A stretch of 20,841 nucleotides of DNA from Candidatus Desantisiibacteriota bacterium (GTDB lineage: Bacteria > JACRDZ01). The stretch is from contig JACQWU010000196.1 in NCBI GenBank assembly GCA_016209155.1, forward strand, positions 1 to 20,841, given 5' to 3'. Below the pieces are notes generated by a model. The model searched no databases and was not told the origin of the DNA. It saw nothing but the letters and a program-made list of their open reading frames with translations. Shown piece after piece: positions 15,064 to 20,841 of this stretch (the first letter of the stretch is position 1; every line of letters starts with the position of its first letter). Position numbers and translations under genes: made by a program.

Positions 15064-16566
15064 GTGGCAAGAAACAGAAAATATAGAATAAATATAGTGT
15101 TCATTATAGGAGTTATAGGATTAATTTCACTTAAGAGTATTTCAGCTGAAGAAGTTTTTATGCCTAACATGCATATGCAACTGGGCTGTGAGACATGCCA
15201 TCAGACTCCGGCTGAAGTTGGTGTGGACACTAGAGAAACCGTAAAGCTAACATCTCCTCAAAATGATGTTATTGCTTTATGTGATCCTTGCCATACAAAT
15301 CAGGAAGCACACCCTGTTGCGGTTAACCCAAAGGATACAAATATGATTGTTCCTGATCATCTTCCTTTGGGACTTAAAGGAACTCCTTCAGAAGGCAAAA
15401 TTATTTGTACAACCTGTCATGATATTCACGCGGAATTTTCAAGCGGTAATACACAGAAGATAGAATTGTGCAAGGATTGTCATGGTGCAGATCTTTTGAA
15501 ACGGTCACCTCATAAGGGTGATGAAAAATCCTGTTCCTTCTGTCATGGCGCGGATCCAAAAAAGCAGGCTCAGGAAGGTGCTACTACAATTAAATTGGAA
15601 ATAGGTTCTTTATGTAATTTTTGCCATGAAAATGAATTATCGCCTCATTTTTTAAAATTTTCAAGTTTATTTTCAGATGTTGATTTAAAGGATGCTTTAA
15701 AGAAGATGACTTTACCATTATCCTCAAGCAAAAAATTAACATGCGTAACCTGTCATAATCCGCATGGGAGTGAAAATCCTAAAAAACATTATTTAAGAGA
15801 AGAATTTGTATCTTTAGGCGGAAAATCTAATAAAATTAATCCTCATTGGACAGATACTTTTTGTACTTCCTGTCATGATAAAACAGGTACGCCTCAAGAG
15901 ACTACTTTTAAATTTAATAATAATCTGGATGAATCCTGCTTATGGTGTCATAAAGGACAGGAAGCTGCTGAGCTTCATCCATATGGTATCCCTGCAAAAG
16001 ACAGTAAATTCACAAAGATTAATAAAGATAAAATGAAAATAGTGAAAGATACTATTTCATGTATTACATGCCATGGTAAAGATTGTGAAAAGAAAAAGGC
16101 AACAGTCGCGAAAAATTTTCTGCGCGGCGGTCCGTATGTTGAAAGAAATGATTTATGCTTTAACTGTCATATAAAAGAAGTATTTAAAAAAATAAATCCT
16201 CATAGACAGAAGGACCCTCAGGGTAAAATTAATTATGATGTATGTACTGATTGTCATGTAGGCGTACCAGATGAAAATAAGAAGGAAAATCTGGCGCTAA
16301 AAGGCAATGAAGTTTTCTTATGTTTGCGATGTCATGCGGACAGACCTCATCCCGGGACAAACGTTAAAACAGGTTTAGGGGTAAATCATATTGTGGTGCC
16401 GCGTGAAATTCCAAATAAAATGGCAGTTCCAAAAGATGTGCCTTTAAGCAAAAAAGGCAGTCTTATGTGCAGTTCATGCCATCCAAGTCATTTATCCGGT
16501 GTAACTAAAAAAGAGTCTAAACGGCTTATGTCTAATGAATGCACAGTGTGTCATGTTGGAATATAA
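15064..16566 (+). CDS. Exported multiheme cytochrome c, 15 heme motifs
   Basis: A 500-residue secreted cytochrome when started at GTG 15064. The AAAGGAG ribosome site at 15049-15055 lies inside the longer frame that could start at GTG 15046, so 15064 is preferred. A signal peptide (about 1-28, ending SISA) is followed almost at once by the first heme; there is no Ig-like domain. Fifteen CX2CH motifs start at residues 42, 73, 115, 136, 157, 184, 227, 267, 292, 333, 365, 394, 420, 469 and 493. CTTCHDIH and CVTCHNPHGS recall the doubled-CXXCH family, but spacing is irregular. Pro-rich stretches resembling VPDHLPLGLKG and VPKDVPLSKKG precede the third and the fourteenth hemes, a hint of an internal duplication. 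It is probably a periplasmic electron-transfer protein, and its transcript ends at the hairpin at 16617-16656. Confidence 0.92.
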   Translation: MARNRKYRINIVFIIGVIGLISLKSISAEEVFMPNMHMQLGCETCHQTPAEVGVDTRETVKLTSPQNDVIALCDPCHTNQEAHPVAVNPKDTNMIVPDHLPLGLKGTPSEGKIICTTCHDIHAEFSSGNTQKIELCKDCHGADLLKRSPHKGDEKSCSFCHGADPKKQAQEGATTIKLEIGSLCNFCHENELSPHFLKFSSLFSDVDLKDALKKMTLPLSSSKKLTCVTCHNPHGSENPKKHYLREEFVSLGGKSNKINPHWTDTFCTSCHDKTGTPQETTFKFNNNLDESCLWCHKGQEAAELHPYGIPAKDSKFTKINKDKMKIVKDTISCITCHGKDCEKKKATVAKNFLRGGPYVERNDLCFNCHIKEVFKKINPHRQKDPQGKINYDVCTDCHVGVPDENKKENLALKGNEVFLCLRCHADRPHPGTNVKTGLGVNHIVVPREIPNKMAVPKDVPLSKKGSLMCSSCHPSHLSGVTKKESKRLMSNECTVCHVGI

Positions 16567-16572
16567 TTTTTT

Positions 16573-16590
16573 GACTGAAGGCTGAAGGCT
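16573..16590. repeat. Short tandem of the CTGAAGG repeat
   Basis: GACTGAAGGCTGAAGGCT holds the word CTGAAGG twice in tandem, seven bases after the stop of the 15-heme gene. It is the same word as the inverted repeats at 5158-5248, which shows that the element is dispersed and intergenic. Confidence 0.55.
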
Positions 16591-16616
16591 GTTGTATATG
16601 TTATGAAAAAAAAAGA

Positions 16617-16656
16617 AAAAAGTGGTAAAGCAGGGAAACTTGTTTTACCACTTTTT
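16617..16656. terminator. Intrinsic terminator after the 15-heme cytochrome gene
   Basis: AAAAAGTGGTAAA (16617-16629) pairs perfectly with TTTACCACTTTTT (16644-16656) around a 14-base loop. The descending arm runs into a T tract on the plus strand, and an A-rich run precedes the stem, so it could work in both directions. It separates the cytochrome from the TPR lipoprotein 36 bases downstream. Confidence 0.85.
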
Positions 16657-16692
16657 ATTTAAGTTGTCTTAGAAAAAAAGGATGGGGGATTT

Positions 16693-17610
16693 ATGAATAA
16701 GTTTATTAAATTATTTAATATTTTTTTGATTTTATTTTTATTCACCGGATGTACGCAAAGTCAAAGACAAATTAGTGAACGTGAAAAAGACAAAGAGATT
16801 CAAAAAGGTATGGCAAAAATGATTTCAAGAGAATTTCTTGCCGCAAAAGAAATATTCTCAAAAATAATAGTTGATTTCCCTGATTATAAAGAAGCGCATT
16901 ATTATCTTGGTTTAACGAATGTTGAATTAAAAAAACTGGATGAAACTTATATTAATTTTAGAACTGTATTGGAATTAGATCCTGAATATGATTTAGGGAT
17001 AATGATGGAAATATTTTATATAAGATTCACATATTATAATAAAATGGACTATCCAATGGCGATAAGGGAGATAAATAAATTTTCCAGATTATATCCAAAA
17101 CATCCCAAAAATGCTGAATTCTTATTATGGATTGCCGATGGATATAGAAATAAAGGTGAGTTTGATGAGGCGCTAAAAAGTTACAGGAAACTTATTAATT
17201 CAACACCTGAGGGCAATGAATTTCGTAAAACAGCTGTTGAAATGGCAAAATTCATTGAAAGTAATTCTGATTTTAACCGTGAACCTTTAAAGCTTTTTGC
17301 ACAGGCTAAAGCTAAGCATACTCCTGACGATGCTCTGGAAATTTTCAGGACAATTTTAGAGGATTATCCAAAAGCAAGAATTATTCCTCTGGTAAAACTG
17401 GAAATTGCTCTTTGTTTTGATCATGGGCGCATGAATTTATTTGAGAGCGCCGCAGTATATTATAAAGCTTTAATTAAGGAATATCCTGACAGTGAATATG
17501 CGATAGTAGCTAAAAAAAATTATGAAAGAATTGAGTCGATATTCGGACAAAAAGATAAAATTTTCAGCGATACGCATAATATAATGAAGAAAAAAGTCAA
17601 AGGGAAATAG
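16693..17610 (+). CDS. TPR-repeat lipoprotein (BamD/YfiO-like architecture)
   Basis: A 305-residue lipoprotein: the signal ends in the lipobox LFTGC with the lipidated cysteine at residue 20. The mature part is helical throughout with repeated TPR-like units: AAKEIFSKIIVDFPDYKEAH, YLGLTNVELKKLDETYINF, FDEALKSYRKLINSTPEG, DALEIFRTILEDYPKARI and AAVYYKALIKEYPDSEYAI. The recurring FPDY/YPDSE words recall BamD-type outer-membrane TPR lipoproteins, but BamD is shorter (about 245 residues) and the match is not specific. The C-terminus is basic. GGGGGA precedes the ATG at 16693. The terminator before it implies its own promoter or readthrough. A role as an outer-membrane scaffold, perhaps for cytochrome assembly, is inferred from position only. 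Confidence 0.83.
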   Translation: MNKFIKLFNIFLILFLFTGCTQSQRQISEREKDKEIQKGMAKMISREFLAAKEIFSKIIVDFPDYKEAHYYLGLTNVELKKLDETYINFRTVLELDPEYDLGIMMEIFYIRFTYYNKMDYPMAIREINKFSRLYPKHPKNAEFLLWIADGYRNKGEFDEALKSYRKLINSTPEGNEFRKTAVEMAKFIESNSDFNREPLKLFAQAKAKHTPDDALEIFRTILEDYPKARIIPLVKLEIALCFDHGRMNLFESAAVYYKALIKEYPDSEYAIVAKKNYERIESIFGQKDKIFSDTHNIMKKKVKGK

Positions 17611-17618
17611 ATGGTGGT

Positions 17619-17646
17619 GTAGAGACACGCCATGGCGTGTCTCTAC
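17619..17646. repeat. 28-base perfect palindrome between convergent genes
   Basis: GTAGAGACACGCC (17619-17631), then AT, then GGCGTGTCTCTAC (17634-17646): a perfect 28-base palindrome. It starts 8 bases after the stop of the TPR lipoprotein and ends 8 bases before the stop of the minus-strand oxidoreductase. No T tract follows on either strand, so it is a weak terminator at best. Palindromes of the form GTAGAGAC...GTCTCTAC occur many times in several bacterial genomes, so this is probably a dispersed REP-like repeat. Confidence 0.75.
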
Positions 17647-17654
17647 CATATATT

Positions 17655-20000
17655 TTAATTGCTTTCCATTTCCCATATACCGCAGGGGCAGATTCCGGCA
17701 CAGAAACCGCAGCCAATACATTTATTGTCATCAACTATAAATTTTATATTACCGTCTGGTTCTTCAATGCGTCTTATTGCCTGAAAGTAGCAGGTTTCTT
17801 CACATAATTTACAGTCTCTGCATAATCCGCATGAGGCACATCTCAAAGCTTCTTTACCCGGGTCGAACTCATTTTCACGGCATGGCGAGTAATATTCCGT
17901 ATGCAAATTTGCGATTGGAATCAACTTTTCTTTTTTTTCTATAATATCATCAAGTCCGAGGTCAGGTTTTGAAAGAATTTTATGTATTGCCCCGGCGGCT
18001 TTTATTCCCTGTCCGATTGCATCAGTGATAAGTCCGGGTTTTACCGCATCACCTATTGCGAAAACATTTAAGTCTGAAGTGCGGTAAATAGCATCAACTT
18101 TTATCCAGCCTTTTTCCGCATGTATTTCACGCGGAATAAAATCCAGTATAGGAGTTTCCCCGATTGATATAAAAACAGCATCAGCAGTAAGTGATGTTCC
18201 ATCAGTGAAATTTATTTTTTTATTTTTGTTATCATAGGATTCCGCGGTTTTAGGATATATGATCTGTGTTCCGAGTTTTTTTGCCATTGTCTGTTCTTTG
18301 CCAAAGCTTGCCGGAGGCTGAATATCAACTGCAATTACGGATAATGCCCCGCACGCATACGCCTGACATGCAGCATCCATCCCGACATTTCCTGCCCCGA
18401 TTATCACTATTTTTTTCCCCTTAAGATCAGGAGCTGATCCTGAATTTACATTTTTTAAGAAATCAATAGCAGGAATAATATGTTCTGAGCCCGGGAATTT
18501 TAATAAACGCGGTTTATGCGCTCCGCATGCAATCACAACTATATCATGAGTTTCTTTTATTTCTTTGAATTTTTTTTCATCTATCTTTGATTTAACATAT
18601 ATATTTACACCTGTTTTTTTAAAGCGATCCAGTTCTGTTTTAAATACTTTTTGAGGTAATCTGTCTCTCGGGATACAGAATTCTATTTTACCTCCTATTT
18701 TATCCTGTGATTCATAAAGATCTACTTTATGGCCTTTAAGTCTTAATTGCCAGGCACAGGACATGCCTCCGGGGCCGCTCCCTATTACAGCGATTTTATA
18801 ATTTGTGTCCGGTAAAATTTTTGGAACTTCGGTTTCGAGACTGCATCTGCCCATGGCGCTAATATCAAGGGGTCTGTCTATTGATGCTCTTGTACAATTT
18901 TCCATGCAGATATTAGGGCAAACATATCCGCATACTGAACCGGGGAATGGAGTATATTGTAATACGAGTTCCATAGCCTCTTTTAATTTACCCTGCCTGA
19001 TAAGCTGCATTCTTTTGTGTGAAGGTATTCCCGAAGGGCAATTATAAGCGCACGGAGGCAGGTATTTTTCATTGTTCCACACGGGTTTAAATCTGCGGTT
19101 TTGTCCGGTTGTAATAATCGGCAGTATTGAACGGTCACCTTCAATCAGGTCACCGAAAATACCTCCCTGACCAACTTCTTTATCCCATACATTATTATGA
19201 AAGTCTTTTATTGAAGATTTTTTTATTTTACTTTTAGTCCGTTCATCGGGAGTGAGCGCAATTAGTTTTTTCCAGTCTTCTTTTGAGGTTGTAAGTTCAG
19301 AATAATATGCGGTTCGAGCAATTGCTTCAAGATATAATTTCATGTTTAAAAGAAGCCATTCCCAATCCTGAGGCGACAGTTCAACCAGCTTTACATCTTT
19401 TTCACTGTAACCTTCTATTTTTCCGCGGAAATAAATTTCTCCTCCAACCATACCCACACATGGTCTTGCACCCAGTATATTATCCGGATTACGCGGATTT
19501 ATACCGCAAATAACAGCAGTGCCGCCGGCTTTGAATTCCGCAAAAGAATCACCCACATCGCGTAAATACCAGGACTCGAGTGCCGGAAATCTGGGATTGC
19601 GTTTGGTCATAGTATCACACCTTGCGCCGCCGCCGCCCTGCACATATAAAATTCCCTGCGCACCCGCATTATGTGCACCGTTTGATACATCACCAAGTAC
19701 AGTTATTTTTGCTCCGCAGTTAATCCATCCCGCATCGTCAGATAAAGATCCATTAACAATAATTTCAGTCCCTTCCATTCCCATACTTCCGATGCGCTGA
19801 CCCGGAGAGCCCTCAATAATAATTTTTATTTTTTCATTATGAGGCCATATACGTCCCCCGATGCCATGTTGTCCATCAGCATATACCGTAATTTCACGAG
19901 CGCCTTTTTTAATTTCATCTTGAATCTGTTGTTCCAGCTCTTGTGATGATATCCGGATACCGTTTATATTTCCTTTTATGACTATTTTATTTTTAGACAT
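17655..20000 (-). CDS. Glutamate-synthase-type oxidoreductase: GXGXG domain fused to GltD-like FAD/NAD(P)/Fe-S subunit
   Basis: A 781-residue cytoplasmic protein. Residues about 1-240 are a GXGXG beta-helix as at the C-terminus of the glutamate synthase large chain (GQHGIGGRIWP, GMEGTEIIVNG, GAHNAGAQGILYVQGGGGARC). Residues about 317-390 are the GltD N-terminal Fe-S domain (Cys 317, 321, 357, 361, 365, 369). An FAD fold follows (GSGPGG, 407-412), then an NAD(P) fold (GAGNVG, 535-540), and VFAIGD (646-651) completes the FAD site. The end has a cysteine-rich motif (721, 724, 727, 730, 733, 737) and a ferredoxin-like motif (761, 764, 767, 771). It would pass electrons from NAD(P)H to the FMN subunit encoded just upstream, making glutamate from 2-oxoglutarate and glutamine-derived ammonia. 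The ribosome site AGGAT is weak. Methylamine-glutamate methyltransferase-type complexes share the GXGXG and FMN parts, so the substrate is not fully certain. Confidence 0.9.
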   Translation of the reverse strand: MSKNKIVIKGNINGIRISSQELEQQIQDEIKKGAREITVYADGQHGIGGRIWPHNEKIKIIIEGSPGQRIGSMGMEGTEIIVNGSLSDDAGWINCGAKITVLGDVSNGAHNAGAQGILYVQGGGGARCDTMTKRNPRFPALESWYLRDVGDSFAEFKAGGTAVICGINPRNPDNILGARPCVGMVGGEIYFRGKIEGYSEKDVKLVELSPQDWEWLLLNMKLYLEAIARTAYYSELTTSKEDWKKLIALTPDERTKSKIKKSSIKDFHNNVWDKEVGQGGIFGDLIEGDRSILPIITTGQNRRFKPVWNNEKYLPPCAYNCPSGIPSHKRMQLIRQGKLKEAMELVLQYTPFPGSVCGYVCPNICMENCTRASIDRPLDISAMGRCSLETEVPKILPDTNYKIAVIGSGPGGMSCAWQLRLKGHKVDLYESQDKIGGKIEFCIPRDRLPQKVFKTELDRFKKTGVNIYVKSKIDEKKFKEIKETHDIVVIACGAHKPRLLKFPGSEHIIPAIDFLKNVNSGSAPDLKGKKIVIIGAGNVGMDAACQAYACGALSVIAVDIQPPASFGKEQTMAKKLGTQIIYPKTAESYDNKNKKINFTDGTSLTADAVFISIGETPILDFIPREIHAEKGWIKVDAIYRTSDLNVFAIGDAVKPGLITDAIGQGIKAAGAIHKILSKPDLGLDDIIEKKEKLIPIANLHTEYYSPCRENEFDPGKEALRCASCGLCRDCKLCEETCYFQAIRRIEEPDGNIKFIVDDNKCIGCGFCAGICPCGIWEMESN

Positions 20001-20023
20001 TTTTTTATCCTATTAAATAAAAT

Positions 20024-20841
20024 TTAACACACAAAGCTTATTTTAAGTCTGTCTGCGATTGTTTTATCGTTTACGCCAAGAGCATCTGACATACCTATCG
20101 GCAGTCCGGTGCTTCTGCCAAGAGGAGCGAATATTTTACGCAGTTCCTTGTCAGTTGACAGAAATACATCTACTACACGCTCTGCAACTTTTTCCGGGTC
20201 AAGACGCCTGTAAAGTTTAGGGTCCTGAGTTGTAATGCCCCTCGGGCATAAACCTGTATTACACACATTACATTTATTATTCTCATTGCCCTCGCATCCT
20301 GCTATTGACTGCATGAAATATTTACCTGCATCGACTCCGGATGCGCCAAGCATTATTAGAGCAGCAGCATTTGCCGCCAGGTTACCTGTTTTTCCGATTC
20401 CGCCTGCGGCAAAAATAGGTAATTCGTTTTGTTTGCCTATTCCAACAAGATTCAGATAGCAATCACGCAGATTAGAAGCGATTGGATGTCCCATTTTATC
20501 CATTGATACATTATAAGCCGCGCCTGTTCCTCCGTCTTCACCGTCTATAAGAAGCGCGGAAGCGTAAGGATTGCGCGCAAGGTTGTTAAGTACTGCAAGA
20601 GCTGTTTTAGTTCCCGAAATTTTTGGATAAACAGGTACTCTGAAGCCCCATGCCATTGACATTGAAATGAGCATTTTTGCAACTGCTTCTTCAATTGAAT
20701 ATTTAGTCTGATGGGTTGGCGGTGAACAAAGGTCAATATTCATAGGTACCCCGCGTATTCTGGCAATTAATTTTAATACCTTATAAGCCATTAAAAGCCC
20801 GCCGTCTCCGGGTTTTGCCCCCTGTCCGTATTTAATTTCAA
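20024..20841 (-). CDS. FMN-binding glutamate synthase domain protein (GltB central domain), cut by window edge
   Basis: The frame is open through the window edge at 20841; about 271 residues of the C-terminal part are seen, starting EIKYGQGAKPGDGGLL, a hallmark of the glutamate synthase FMN domain. Further signs are SPPTHQTKYSIEE, LLIDGEDGGTGAA, AAGGIGKTGNLAANAAALIMLGA, and the [Fe-S] cysteine cluster in CNVCNTGLCPRGITTQ. The ATG at 20791 is internal and is not the start. It is a separate-domain form, with the GXGXG part in the next gene (23 bases on) and no amidotransferase domain visible; that domain is expected beyond the right edge. Some words are diverged from classical GltB, for example VPVYPKISGTKTA where the family usually has SVKLVS. 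Within the window the cytochrome cluster and this unit converge. Confidence 0.92.
   Translation of the reverse strand, partial: EIKYGQGAKPGDGGLLMAYKVLKLIARIRGVPMNIDLCSPPTHQTKYSIEEAVAKMLISMSMAWGFRVPVYPKISGTKTALAVLNNLARNPYASALLIDGEDGGTGAAYNVSMDKMGHPIASNLRDCYLNLVGIGKQNELPIFAAGGIGKTGNLAANAAALIMLGASGVDAGKYFMQSIAGCEGNENNKCNVCNTGLCPRGITTQDPKLYRRLDPEKVAERVVDVFLSTDKELRKIFAPLGRSTGLPIGMSDALGVNDKTIADRLKISFVC

Noticed and set aside
3375-16566. Assignment as a proven cytochrome nanowire or a named Omc/Mtr system
   Set aside because: Heme content and neighbours are suggestive only; no sequence I recognise matches OmcS, OmcE, OmcZ, MtrA or MtrC, and no porin is present.
18805-19800. Plus-strand open frames opposite the oxidoreductase gene
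   Set aside because: They have no ribosome sites or protein-like composition and lie opposite a fully supported gene with conserved motifs.

Overview
The window looks like part of the chromosome of an AT-rich, probably diderm and anaerobic bacterium that moves electrons to or near its surface. Support for this comes from five exported multiheme c-type cytochromes, four lipoproteins with clear lipoboxes, beta-propeller (NHL-type) and TPR proteins, strong AAGGAGG-like ribosome binding sites and sigma70-type promoters. Nothing in it fixes the phylum; a Geobacter-like, Nitrospirota-like or uncultured candidate lineage would all fit.

Layout. (1) 1-1929, plus strand: the 3' part of hemL (glutamate-1-semialdehyde aminomutase, heme/tetrapyrrole synthesis) and a TPR lipoprotein, closed by a bidirectional terminator. 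(2) 3032-2008, minus strand: two small lipoproteins of unknown function, one with a fibronectin-III-like stretch. (3) 3033-3374: a divergent promoter region with one TTGACA promoter on each strand. (4) 3375-8761, plus: three paralogous cytochromes, each made of a signal peptide, an Ig-like beta domain and doubled-CXXCH heme repeats (16, 5 and 10 heme sites), with a cysteine-free thioredoxin-fold/TPR protein between the first and second. (5) 8762-9008: a dispersed-repeat relic followed by a full-consensus promoter (TTGACA-17-TATAAT). (6) 9009-14861, plus: a small membrane protein, an intact NHL beta-propeller protein, a broken second copy of it, and a 1115-residue cytochrome with 14 heme sites arranged as seven pairs. 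(7) 15064-17610, plus: a 15-heme cytochrome and a TPR lipoprotein, separated by a terminator. (8) 20841-17655, minus: a glutamate-synthase-type unit, with the FMN domain (cut by the window edge) followed by a GXGXG domain fused to a GltD-type FAD/NAD(P)/Fe-S oxidoreductase.

How it may work together. The five cytochromes together carry 60 heme-attachment motifs, 55 CX2CH plus five expanded CX3CH or CX4CH. The compact cytochromes could form heme ladders in the periplasm or on the surface, and the 14-heme protein, with long Gly/Thr/Asn/Asp-rich inserts, looks like an outer, exposed protein. The NHL propeller and TPR lipoproteins would serve as partners or assembly factors, and hemL may help supply heme. 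This is an inference: no porin, quinol oxidase or terminal reductase is visible, so the electron donor and acceptor are unknown.

Several intergenic gaps hold short repeats or palindromes of the kind scattered through bacterial genomes (5158-5248, 8771-8844, 14906-14941, 16573-16590, 17619-17646). No tRNA, rRNA, CRISPR array, transposase gene or replication origin was recognised.
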